Source: Polyangium spumosum
GTDB taxonomy: Bacteria > Myxococcota_A > Polyangia > Polyangiales > Polyangiaceae
Assembly (NCBI RefSeq): GCF_009649845.1
Contig: NZ_WJIE01000003.1
Location: forward strand, 310,001-374,000
Direction: 5' to 3'
DNA length: 64,000 nt
Part shown: in pieces, positions 51,503-58,234 of the stretch
Layout of the letters: the number at the start of each line of letters is the position of its first letter
Numbering within the stretch: position 1 is the stretch's first letter
The notes under the pieces: model-generated
Database searches by the model: none
The model's input: only the letters and a program-made list of their open reading frames with translations
Told to the model about the DNA's origin: nothing
Made by a program: the position numbers and the translations under genes

Positions 51503-51867
51503 GCTGCCCTCCCGATGACGGGCGTGGTCACGACGAGCTTGCCGCCGAGAAGAACCTCGACCGCGACGCCAGCGGCAGCGGCGAGGCGGATCGCGAAGGT
51601 GCCGGTGGGCGGGATGCCGTTCGGGTTCGCCATGCGCCGCACGGTGTTCGCGGGCATGTTCAGCCGCGCGGCGAGCGCGTTGAAGCTGCCGAACGCGCGG
51701 CGCAGCTTCCGCACCGCGACGCGCACGGCCTTCACCTCCTCGGGGGAGAGCTTCAGCGCGTCCGAGCGGCGCTGCTTCTGCGGCTTCTCGGACGCGGCGG
51801 GGGGATCGGGCGGGCAGGGCGGATCGTTCTCTTGGCCGTACGAACCGGGCCAGTCTAGATCATGCAT
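51499..51867 (-). CDS. HTH regulator of element A (XRE-like), 122 aa
   Basis: A 122-residue protein starting at ATG 51867. After an N-terminal tail (MHDLDWPGSYGQENDPPCPP), the helical region EVKAVRVAVRKLRRAFGSFN, ALAARLNMPANTVRRMANPN and RLAAAAGVAVEVLLGGKLVV has the five-helix Cro/XRE form: A-x-L-N-x-P-x-N-T-V is the helix-turn-helix, and V-A-V-E-V-L-L-G-G closes it. It is the first gene of the minus-strand operon and has a conserved leader upstream. The likely role is a repressor of transposase or of the element. Confidence 0.75.
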   Translation of the reverse strand: MHDLDWPGSYGQENDPPCPPDPPAASEKPQKQRRSDALKLSPEEVKAVRVAVRKLRRAFGSFNALAARLNMPANTVRRMANPNGIPPTGTFAIRLAAAAGVAVEVLLGGKLVVTTPVIGRAA

Positions 51868-51890
51868 GGGCGTGGCCTCGTGCAAGCGTG

Positions 51891-51986
51891 GTTGCGTCAA
51901 GTCGCCCCGGGGGTTGGCAGACCTTCCGGGGCGGCGTCTTTTCGGGCCCGACAACCCTAGCCGCGAAATCAACCCGCCGATCGCCG
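51891..51986 (-). promoter_or_regulatory. Conserved leader of the element A HTH operon
   Basis: Read in the sense direction of the HTH gene, this stretch is homologous to 52231-52338 of element B. Shared blocks are CGGCGATCGG, GATTTCG, CGGGCC-GAAAAG, CGCCGCCCCG and CGGGGCGACTTG. A stem CGCCCCG (51903-51909) with CGGGGCG (51927-51933) encloses a 17-nt loop, the same size as in B. It may be a promoter with operator or a structured RNA leader. Confidence 0.65.
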
Positions 51987-52019
51987 TTAGGACACTTTCG
52001 CCCCCATTAGGACACTACC

Positions 52020-52195
52020 CGTCCGAGCGGATCTCTACCGCGTCCGAGCCCTCGGCAACCGCGTCCGAGCGGATCTCTACCCCGTCCGAGCCCTCGGTAC
52101 CCGCGTCCGCGCCCTCGGCGACCCCGTCCGAGCCCTCGCCAACCGCGTCGTAGCCCTCGGCGACCCCGTCCGAGCCCTCGCCAACCGCGTCGTAG
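52020..52195. repeat. Middle segment of the 21-bp tandem array
   Basis: About eight 21-base units of the CGAG-CCCTCG-GCAACC type with GCGTC or CCGTC joints, some reading CGAGCGGATCTCTACC. They lie between elements A and B in the same phase as the first segment. Confidence 0.85.
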
Positions 52196-52230
52196 GGTGC
52201 TGATCAAGATCGGCCCCGACTGATCAAGTT

Positions 52231-52338
52231 CGGCGATCGGCCGTAGCGGGCTGCGATTTCGGCGCGTAGGTTCGGCGGGCCTGAAAAGGCGCCGCCCCGA
52301 AGGGTCTGCAAACCCCCGGGGCGACTTGGCCGCAACCC
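52231..52338 (+). promoter_or_regulatory. Conserved leader of the element B HTH operon
   Basis: It is homologous to the leader of element A (reverse orientation in this window). The stem CGCCCCG (52293-52299) with CGGGGCG (52317-52323) encloses a 17-nt loop that contains GGGT-ACCC. It ends about 23 bases before the HTH start at 52362. The function is inferred from conservation between two otherwise diverged elements. Confidence 0.65.
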
Positions 52339-52361
52339 CGTTAGAGCCGGAGTCGCAACCC

Positions 52362-52694
52362 ATGCTTCGTTTAGTCCACCCCGCCCCGCGGGGCCAAGGG
52401 ACTCGTCCGCCTTCTGGTCGGAAGAGCCCCGCCCTCTACCCCTCCCAAGCCGAGCGCGCCCACATGCGCGCAGCCGAGCGCAACATCGCTCGCGCCTACG
52501 GCGGTCGCACCGTGCTCGCGTCGGTGATGGGCGTGTCGAAGGACGCCCTCAACAACATCGTCCGCGGCTCGTCCTACGCCGTGGCCGTCCTGCTCGCGCG
52601 GGCGGGCGGCATCACGGTCGAGCAAGTGCTCTCCGGGCGTCCCCACGTCGCGGGCGCGTGCTCCCTTTGCGGTCGGAAGGGAGGCGCGTCGTGA
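52362..52694 (+). CDS. HTH regulator 1 of element B, 110 aa
   Basis: A 110-residue protein. After a tail (MLRLVHPAPRGQGTRPPSGR) comes the helix-turn-helix region RAAERNIARAYGGRTVLASV, MGVSKDALNNIVRGSSYAVA and LLARAGGITVEQVLSGRP, of the XRE type. It ends RKGGAS, the same six residues that end HTH 2. TGATG joins it to the next gene. It is likely a DNA-binding regulator of the element. ATG 52362 has the leader but no strong Shine-Dalgarno (AGAGCCGGAG about 10 bases upstream). Confidence 0.75.
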   Translation: MLRLVHPAPRGQGTRPPSGRKSPALYPSQAERAHMRAAERNIARAYGGRTVLASVMGVSKDALNNIVRGSSYAVAVLLARAGGITVEQVLSGRPHVAGACSLCGRKGGAS

Positions 52695-52999
52695 TGGCCG
52701 CTCCCCTCTACCCGGGTGGTCTGGTCGAGATCCAGCGGTCGAACCTCCGCGCGCTCCTGCGCCACCTTCACCGCGAACACGGGACGTGGACGAAGGTCGC
52801 CCACCTCGTGAGCTTCCGGCGCGCCGTGGTCCTCGCGTTCTGCGACGGCACGAACCCCGGCAACATGGCGCTCGCCCGGAGCATCGCGCGCGCCGTGGGC
52901 TTGTCGCTCGACGATGCCCTCGCCGGGAAGGCGCCGCCCCGCAAGGCGCCCGCGCTCGTTCTCGTGTCCTCCCCTCGCCGGAAGGGAGGCGCGTCATGA
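52694..52999 (+). CDS. HTH regulator 2 of element B, 101 aa
   Basis: A 101-residue protein, MAAPLYPGGLVEIQRSNLRA, with an XRE-like core (LLRHLHREHGTWTKVAHLVS, FCDGTNPGNMALARSIARAV, GLSLDDALAGKAP) and a tail ending RKGGAS. The start overlaps the previous stop (TGATG). A CRO-like I/V-T-x-E...L-G ending matches the other HTH proteins here, suggesting duplication and divergence. It probably binds a related DNA site. The effect is unknown. Confidence 0.72.
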   Translation: MAAPLYPGGLVEIQRSNLRALLRHLHREHGTWTKVAHLVSFRRAVVLAFCDGTNPGNMALARSIARAVGLSLDDALAGKAPPRKAPALVLVSSPRRKGGAS

Positions 53000-53262
53000 C
53001 CGAGCCCCACGACCAGGACAAGGCCCCGGAGAGCCTCCCCGCGGTCCTCTCGACCGAGCAGGCGGAACGCGTGCGGAAAGCCCTCGCGCCCGTCGTCGCC
53101 TCGCGCGGGTTGTGGAAGATGGCCGACGCGATCGGCTACGCGCCGATGTACGTCCAGGCGTTCCTACGCGGGCAGCTTGCTTGCACGCTGCACTTCGCTA
53201 CGGGCGTCGCGCACGCGCTCGACGTCGACGTGGAAGCCCTCGTCCGAGGGGACGGGACGTGA
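52996..53262 (+). CDS. HTH regulator 3 of element B, 88 aa
   Basis: An 88-residue protein with an acidic start (MTEPHDQDKAPESLPAVLST) and an XRE-like core (RKALAPVVASRGLWKMADAI, YAPMYVQAFLRGQLACTLHF, GVAHALDVDVEALVRGDG). Its ATGA overlaps the stop of HTH 2, and its GTGA-type end overlaps the sigma-like gene. So three HTH genes and the sigma gene are one coupled operon. The role is unknown; antagonistic regulators are one option. Confidence 0.72.
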   Translation: MTEPHDQDKAPESLPAVLSTEQAERVRKALAPVVASRGLWKMADAIGYAPMYVQAFLRGQLACTLHFATGVAHALDVDVEALVRGDGT

Positions 53263-53852
53263 TCCGGTATCGCGCCTCCCCCGGCGGGGGCGCGCCGATC
53301 GTAGAGGCCGGGGCGGAGGACATCGAGGCCATGCGCCCGATGCTCCTCCGTCACGTCCGCGTGATCGGCGTGGAAGAGCGCCACGTGCCCGACGTCGTGC
53401 AGGAGACGATGATCACGACGTGGACCGCGTTGCACGAGGAGCGCGTCCGCGGATCGGAGAAGATGCCGCCCGATGCGGCGCTCCGGGGGTTCGCTCGCAT
53501 GACGGCGTGGTTCCACGCCATGAACCTCTCGCGGCGCGGCTCCGGGCGCGAGGATCCCGTGTCCTCGCTCCGGTCGGTGCCGATCCTCCTGTCGCCGGAC
53601 CCGATGCCGGGGATCGAAGCGGCGGACCTGCTCGCGCGGGTCATGGCGTCGAGCCCGAACGTCGCCCACGTCGTGGAACTCGCCGCGCGCGGGCTTCTCG
53701 GCGCGGACGCCGCGCGCGCCGCGGGACAGCCGCGGACGTCGTTCTACAAGAGCGAGAAGAAGCTCCGCGCCGCCCTCCGCAAGCTCGGCGCGGCTCCCGC
53801 CCCGAAGCAGGCTCCACGCCCCTCGTGGAAGAGCCGGAAGCGGAAGCGCTGA
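53259..53852 (+). CDS. Sigma-70-family-like protein of element B
   Basis: A 197-residue protein starting at GTG 53259. The N-terminal half shows a sigma region 2-like helix (MRPMLLRHVRVIGVEERHVP, DVVQETMITTWTALHEERVR). The C-terminal half shows region 4-like sequence (ARVMASSPNVAHVVELAARG, LGADAARAAGQPRTSFYKSE, KKLRAALRKL). The tail is very basic (PRPSWKSRKRKR). ECF-type sigma factors have this length and arrangement. It may drive transcription of the element's own genes. The match is by pattern, so ordinary HTH-only function is not excluded. Confidence 0.7.
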   Translation: MIRYRASPGGGAPIVEAGAEDIEAMRPMLLRHVRVIGVEERHVPDVVQETMITTWTALHEERVRGSEKMPPDAALRGFARMTAWFHAMNLSRRGSGREDPVSSLRSVPILLSPDPMPGIEAADLLARVMASSPNVAHVVELAARGLLGADAARAAGQPRTSFYKSEKKLRAALRKLGAAPAPKQAPRPSWKSRKRKR

Positions 53853-53893
53853 TCCCGCCTCTTGACCCCTAGCCTGTAGCCTGTATTCCATGA

Positions 53894-53931
53894 CCGTGCC
53901 GGGCGAGCGGTTCGCCGTCCGTTCGGCACGG
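53894..53931 (+). terminator. Nested hairpin after the sigma-like gene
   Basis: CCGTGCCG pairs with CGGCACGG, enclosing a second stem GGCGA/TCGCC. It lies 42 bases after the operon stop. There is no T-run. Confidence 0.5.
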
Positions 53932-54099
53932 CGTGCCCATCCTGGGCTCGTCGGTCCGCCAAAGAGAAGGGCGAGCCGCGTGGCTATCGCCCCGTCATGC
54001 TCGCCCGTCATCCCCGCGAAGGATGCTCGCGACCATGCCAGGGCACCGACCCCACGTCAAGGGATCGGCGTGTATCACGGCATCGTCCACGAGGTACGC

Positions 54100-54504
54100 A
54101 TGAGTTTCAAGGATGAATTGAGCAAAGCGCGCACCGAAGCACACGTCGTCGACTATGCCCAAAGCATCGTTGATGCCGCGCCGGAGATCTTCGCGCGGCT
54201 GGGGCTGTCACCAGATGATTGGGGCCCCATGGATGTTCGTGACGAAGTGATTCACGTCGGTTCCCGACGTGCCCCTGGCACGCGTCACATTGTGGTTGAG
54301 AGAAGCGGCGCATGGGCCAACTTCTGGCTCGATGTTGGTGACGGATACCGCATTATGGTTCAATTCCAGGCTCAAGCGATGCGCGAAGGCGTCTCAATCG
54401 ACGTTGCAGGAGTGCGGATGAAACCGGAGTTCAGCCCCGTTATATGGGACACTCTTCGTAACACGTTGAAAGATATGGCCAAGCGCGCTCAAAAGGTCAC
54501 CTGA
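54100..54504 (+). CDS. Hypothetical passenger protein of element B, 134 aa
   Basis: A 134-residue protein starting at ATG 54100 with GAGGTACGC before it. The sequence FKDELSKARTEAHVVDYAQS, ARLGLSPDDWGPMDVRDEVI, NFWLDVGDGYRIMVQFQAQA and PVIWDTLRNTLKDMAKRAQK is mixed alpha/beta. The family is not recognised. Codon use is less GC-rich than in chromosomal genes (many AAT, ATT, GAT), a sign of foreign origin. The 247 bases before it hold only the terminator. It overlaps the convergent gene by eight bases. Confidence 0.6.
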   Translation: MSFKDELSKARTEAHVVDYAQSIVDAAPEIFARLGLSPDDWGPMDVRDEVIHVGSRRAPGTRHIVVERSGAWANFWLDVGDGYRIMVQFQAQAMREGVSIDVAGVRMKPEFSPVIWDTLRNTLKDMAKRAQKVT

Positions 54505-54745
54505 TGCGGCGATACCCGACGAAGACGTCGCCGTCGATTAATGGCTCCCATTGCTCGTCACGCGGCACCCCCTCCTGATACACAATCGCTGGGGTCCTTC
54601 CGGTCCAATATGGCAATCGGCCATTCTCGCGCTCCTTCGCAATCGTAGCCAACATTGTCGTCGCGTCAGGTAGAGACGTTCGCGACCCACCAAGGAATGC
54701 GCGCACGCCGCTTTGCGGACCTGAGTAGTCGGAGTCGTCGCTCAT
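54497..54745 (-). CDS. Small gene coupled to transposase B, 82 aa
   Basis: An 82-residue protein (MSDDSDYSGPQSGVRAFLGG, MLATIAKERENGRLPYWTGR, PLIDGDVFVGYRRIR) whose ATGA start overlaps the transposase stop by four bases. It takes the position equivalent to the 69-residue gene in element A. It has an acidic N-terminus and a beta-rich C-terminus. The function is unknown. Codon use resembles the 54100 gene. Confidence 0.6.
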   Translation of the reverse strand: MSDDSDYSGPQSGVRAFLGGSRTSLPDATTMLATIAKERENGRLPYWTGRTPAIVYQEGVPRDEQWEPLIDGDVFVGYRRIR

Positions 54746-55893
54746 TCGTCCCCCCAGAGCGGCAACCGCACACCGTCTCGCGACTTCGGACGCCACTCGA
54801 ACAACTGCAACTGCGTCCCCCGTGGCGGTAGCGCCTCGCGCGGGACCTCCCCAGTCCCAACCCTCGCCGGGGACGGGGTGGGCGGCGTAGGCGCCCGCGG
54901 AGCGTCGCTCGGCTTCCCCTTCCCCCCGGGCAGGGCGCGGAGCCATCCTTTGCCGTTGGGGAGCTCGCGGGCGGCACCCTGCTTCACCCCTTCGATGGGC
55001 GCGGGCGGCACGAGCTTCTTAGGCTCCGGGGGCGCGCACGGCTCCGCGGCAAGGGCGCGCTCGACAAGCTCCTGCACGCTCCACACGTGATCCGTGATGC
55101 CCGCCTCCATGGCCGGCGTCACGCGCAAGCTCTCGTGCACGCGGCAGAAGTTGTACCACATGACGTGCAGCGACACGGCGGCGCGGTGGTTCTCGATCTT
55201 CTTTGAGAACGCGTTCCCGCGGCGCATGAAACGCCGAATGTGCATCCGGACCGTGAGGTTCGCGCGCTCGACGTGCGAGGTAGAGGCCCGGTCGAGGTTC
55301 GGCGCGCCGTGCACCACCTTCTTCGTGATGAATTTGGGCGCGTCCTCGGGCGCGTATTTGTCGAACCGATCCGAGCCGTGCTCGCGCCGTCCAGGCTTCC
55401 TCGTGTAGTTCTTCTGGATGACCGCGTGGTCCACCGCGCCTGCGAAGCTCTGCCCCACGGCGGCCTGATACGGCTGCCATCCGTCCGTCGAAATCTGCGG
55501 GATCGTCACGAGCCGGGCGCGAAGATCGGCCACGAATGCCTGCGTGTCCGCTTCGTTCCGCTTGCCCACGCGGTAGGACACGAGGAGCTTCTTCGTCCTG
55601 GCGAGTGCGAGGTAGGTGTAGCTTTCCCCGACCTCGGGCGAGTCCTCGGGCGTCACGTTCTTCTGGCGCTTCTGGACGTAGGCGTGCAGCTCGTCGCACT
55701 CGATCTCGTGGATGTCGAGGTCCCTCACGAGCAGGTTGTGCAGGTTGTCGCACCCCGCGCCCATGCGAAGCAGGGTCGAGAGGACCGTCGGAAGCGACAC
55801 GTCCGTGAGCCGCGACGTCGAGCGCACGCTCGCGCCCTCTACGAGGTGCTTCACCACGTCGGTGCGCTTCTCGATGGGCAGGACGTTCGCCAC
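54742..55893 (-). CDS. IS1-family-like DDE transposase of element B
   Basis: A 383-residue homologue of the element A transposase. The HTH part (RTDVVKHLVEGASVRSTSRL, TDVSLPTVLSTLLRMGAGCD) leads to IECDELHAYVQKRQK (first Asp), ISTDGWQPYQAAVGQSF (second Asp) and SHVERANLTVRMHIRR (Glu). The tail ends LQLFEWRPKSRDGVRLPLWG. It and A share the catalytic blocks and ELPNGKGWLR-type tail pieces but are otherwise diverged, so they are separate elements and not copies. The GTG start at 55893 is chosen; a longer in-frame start exists at 56157. Confidence 0.88.
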   Translation of the reverse strand: MANVLPIEKRTDVVKHLVEGASVRSTSRLTDVSLPTVLSTLLRMGAGCDNLHNLLVRDLDIHEIECDELHAYVQKRQKNVTPEDSPEVGESYTYLALARTKKLLVSYRVGKRNEADTQAFVADLRARLVTIPQISTDGWQPYQAAVGQSFAGAVDHAVIQKNYTRKPGRREHGSDRFDKYAPEDAPKFITKKVVHGAPNLDRASTSHVERANLTVRMHIRRFMRRGNAFSKKIENHRAAVSLHVMWYNFCRVHESLRVTPAMEAGITDHVWSVQELVERALAAEPCAPPEPKKLVPPAPIEGVKQGAARELPNGKGWLRALPGGKGKPSDAPRAPTPPTPSPARVGTGEVPREALPPRGTQLQLFEWRPKSRDGVRLPLWGDE

Positions 55894-56035
55894 GACGCGA
55901 GACCCCAGCAAGGGCCGCCACGGGCGCCGCGTCGCGCCCCATGCGCGTTGTCGGCTCGACCGTTTCAGCGGCTCACTCGATGGGATGAATCTATCACGAT
56001 TCGTCGGGAATTCGTGGTTATTCGGCAATGTGCTA

Positions 56036-56050
56036 GGACATGAATTGTCC
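56036..56050 (-). promoter_or_regulatory. Inverted repeat of element B (GGACA-TGAAT-TGTCC)
   Basis: Five-base arms with a five-base spacer lie about 143 bases upstream of transposase B, mirroring the operator of element A. The 355-base stretch 55894-56248 otherwise holds only the terminal repeat and no gene. Confidence 0.55.
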
Positions 56051-56248
56051 GAGGTAGGGCCGTTTGCCCGAGGAGATCGGCACGGCGATCCGCGGGTCAA
56101 GCGTGCCAACACCAGGGCGGACGATGCCGGTCCGCGCCACGCGTTCAGGAAGGACATGTACTCACCTCGCCAGACATCGGATGGGGCTCATCGGGAAGGG
56201 CCGCGCGTTCGTCGCGCCGAACCGGCTGATCAAGTTTGATCAGTACCC

Positions 56249-56353
56249 GTCGTAGCCCTCGGCGACCCCGTCCGAGCCCTCGCCAACCCCGTCCGAGCCC
56301 TCCCCCACCGCGCCCTCGTCCTCGCCAACCGCGTCCGAGCCTTCTCGGTGACC
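56249..56353. repeat. Last segment of the 21-bp tandem array
   Basis: The array resumes after element B with CGTCGTAGCCCTCGG (the repeated 8 bases plus array) and continues CGAGCCCTCG-CCAACC to about 56353. The segments total roughly 350 bases and about 15 units. The next 110 bases to the 56465 gene hold no recognisable feature beyond its ribosome site. Confidence 0.8.
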
Positions 56354-56464
56354 GTCCACAGAGCAAGATTCCGCCGATGACAGCCTCCGGTTCCTGTTTA
56401 TCTTGCGGTCCTCACCCCAATTCGTCCCGCTCCCTTCCTTGAGGGTGCGGGCATGGAGGTTCTC

Positions 56465-56986
56465 ATGAAGAATGACATTTTCGCTCCCTACACGGGCCCC
56501 AGCACCATCGACGTCTCCGGTGTTCGCGTCAGGCTCGTGGACCTCATCAATGGCACGCTCGCGGGCGCGCAGCGCGAGAAGGATGGCTTTCCGGAGGTGT
56601 ACGACGAGCTTTCGAAGGCCATCCCGCAGTACGGCGAGGCCCTCGGCATTCACCTCAGCCTGTGGCACAAGGTCGTCGAGAAGACCGCCACGCTCGACGA
56701 GATACGAGCGCTCAAGAAGGATGTCCTCAAGCTCGCGGAGGTCCTCACGGAGAGCGAGATCTACTACGAGGACGCGCGCGAGGCCGACATCAGCCGGATC
56801 GGCGGATTCGTCGACGCCACCGCCCAGCACAGCGACCCGTCCGTGCGGGCAGCATTCCAGAAGACCCTGGAGTACCGCTCCCGATATGGGAAGAAGGCCG
56901 CAAACCAGCGCCGCAAGAACAAACAAGCGCGCGCCGAGACGAACGCCGAGCCCGCCACGGAAGCCCAGTCGCCGAACCCCGCCTGA
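56465..56986 (+). CDS. Hypothetical helical protein, 173 aa
   Basis: A 173-residue protein. ATG 56465 has GGAGG (56455-56459) five bases upstream; ATG 56453 is in frame too. The sequence MKNDIFAPYTGPSTIDVSGV, GFPEVYDELSKAIPQYGEAL and TATLDEIRALKKDVLKLAEV is helical and contains coiled-coil-like stretches, with a basic tail (KKAANQRRKNKQARAETNAE). The family is unknown. It is the first gene after the transposon block and has ordinary GC-rich codon use. Confidence 0.68.
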   Translation: MKNDIFAPYTGPSTIDVSGVRVRLVDLINGTLAGAQREKDGFPEVYDELSKAIPQYGEALGIHLSLWHKVVEKTATLDEIRALKKDVLKLAEVLTESEIYYEDAREADISRIGGFVDATAQHSDPSVRAAFQKTLEYRSRYGKKAANQRRKNKQARAETNAEPATEAQSPNPA

Positions 56987-57000
56987 CCCGCGCCCGAACA

Positions 57001-57024
57001 CCCTCTCCCGCCCGCGGGAGAGGG
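57001..57024. repeat. REP-like palindrome
   Basis: CCCTCTCCCGC and GCGGGAGAGGG pair across two bases, with GTGAGGGAATCCC nearby. The same CCTCTCCC-GGGAGAGG core occurs at 61981-62000 inside a glycosyltransferase gene. Confidence 0.75.
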
Positions 57025-57179
57025 GCCAGGGGTGAGGGAATCCCGGCCGCCGCCGCCGCAGCCGCACCCCCGGAATCCCCGTATCCCGCCCCCTGAACCC
57101 CGCCCCGCGAACAGAATCCTGGAATCCGATCGCTCGGTGATGGCAAGATACGTCCCATCCCGCCTCCAGGAGCCCGCCC

Positions 57180-58088
57180 ATGACCCCGCTGACCCACACC
57201 CTCAAGAACCACAGCAAGAAGATCCTGAACGTCGCCCTGCACAACAACCTGCTCGACGTCGTCAGTGACCTCGCGAAAAAAGGCGGCGTGCCGGTGCTCT
57301 GGCTGCCAGCCAAGAAGCCGCTCGTCCGCGTCACGCAGCCGAATTACATCCTGACGCGCGACCAGATCATCAAGCTCTCGCTCCACAACAAGCTCAAGGA
57401 TACGAATCGGTGGAGCGGCACGTTCCTCCACGACGTGAACGACGGGGTCGCGGCGTCGTACTGGGGCGAGGCCGAGGCGGTGAGCGCCGAGAAGATTCAT
57501 TACGCGGTCCACCAGGACCCCACGCAGATCAAGGGATACGGCTCGCTCCCCGTGCTCACGAAGAACGGCCACGTCGTGCTCGAACCCCTCGCGTTCATGA
57601 AGGACCTCGTCATGCACGTCGAGACGATCCGGCCCGTCAAGATGGTCGACGTCAGGGCCCTGCTCGAGCGCGCGAGCGAGTACGCGACGCTGAAGCGCTT
57701 CGGTCTCGAGGGGCTCGAGAGCCTCGTGCTCGACCCGCACGATTACGCGGGCGGACGCTCCATCGCCACCGCGATCGCGCTCGCGAACCGCGCCAAGTGG
57801 AGCAAGTCCAGGCGCGTCGAGGATCTCTTCGAGGGGCTCACCGTCCAGAGCGCGCGGCTCTCGCCCATGGAGAAGGGCGACAACGTCATCTTCTTCGAGA
57901 AGCCGGGGATCGAGACCCTGTTGCCGCTCGAGCCGAAGGGCGTCATCTCGGTCCGCAATACCAACACCGACGGCAAGCTGACCCTCCGCTACGCGCCGCT
58001 CGAACCGACGGGCAAGAAGCAGCAGGAGATCGTGCAGCGTTCCTTCAAGCAGCACGAGGAGTACTGGAAAACCGGGGACGAGAGCTGA
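57180..58088 (+). CDS. Hypothetical protein, 302 aa
   Basis: A 302-residue protein, [20 protein letters not shown], with blocks such as [60 protein letters not shown] and [20 protein letters not shown]. It is alpha/beta and has neither signal nor membrane segment. No catalytic motif is obvious, and the family is not recognised. The ATG at 57180 follows GGAGCCCGCCC (GGAG about 8 bases away). It is likely a soluble protein upstream of the polysaccharide operon, 147 bases away. Confidence 0.68.
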   Translation: MTPLTHTLKNHSKKILNVALHNNLLDVVSDLAKKGGVPVLWLPAKKPLVRVTQPNYILTRDQIIKLSLHNKLKDTNRWSGTFLHDVNDGVAASYWGEAEAVSAEKIHYAVHQDPTQIKGYGSLPVLTKNGHVVLEPLAFMKDLVMHVETIRPVKMVDVRALLERASEYATLKRFGLEGLESLVLDPHDYAGGRSIATAIALANRAKWSKSRRVEDLFEGLTVQSARLSPMEKGDNVIFFEKPGIETLLPLEPKGVISVRNTNTDGKLTLRYAPLEPTGKKQQEIVQRSFKQHEEYWKTGDES

Positions 58089-58234
58089 CGGGGCCACGTC
58101 GCCTGCCAGGTTCGAACGTTCCCGCTCCCCGCGCAACCAAGCCCTCCGCGAGCCCGGCGTCCGTCTTGGCGCCCCCCACCCCCGATGCTAGGGTCCGCCC
58201 CCCGGGTCGGTCGCCGGATGCTCCCTCGAACCCC

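Larger units (their letters stand above)
49141..52019 (+). mobile_element. IS1-like transposon A, 2.88 kb, with passenger genes
   Basis: Ends are GGTAGTGTCC at 49141-49150 and its exact complement GGACACTACC at 52010-52019. The AGTGTCC core recurs near both ends (49175-49184, 51987-51996). The 8-bp direct repeat CGTCCGAG flanks it (49133-49140 and 52020-52027), the length expected for IS1-family insertion, though it is also part of the array unit. It encodes a one-ORF transposase, two small genes and a minus-strand HTH operon. Confidence 0.8.
52196..56248 (-). mobile_element. IS1-like transposon B, 4.05 kb, with HTH/sigma passenger operon
   Basis: Ends are GGTGCTGATCAAGATCGG at 52196 and, on the opposite strand, GGTACTGATCAAACTTG ending at 56248. 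The CTGATCAAG motif recurs near both ends. The perfect 8-bp direct repeat CGTCGTAG flanks it (52188-52195 and 56249-56256). The transposase is near the right end, on the minus strand. The left end carries an HTH operon on the plus strand, as if element A were inverted. Confidence 0.85.

Noticed and set aside
53862-53890. TTGACC plus TATTCC-like promoter after the sigma-like gene
   Set aside because: The spacing is wrong for a -35/-10 pair and the -10 match is poor.
49074-56353. The 21-bp arrays as a CRISPR
   Set aside because: Units are contiguous without spacers, and no cas-like gene is present.
58100-58130. GGTTCGAAC resembling a tRNA T-arm
   Set aside because: No matching acceptor, D or anticodon arms are present, and there is too little room between the stop of the 57180 gene and the next gene.
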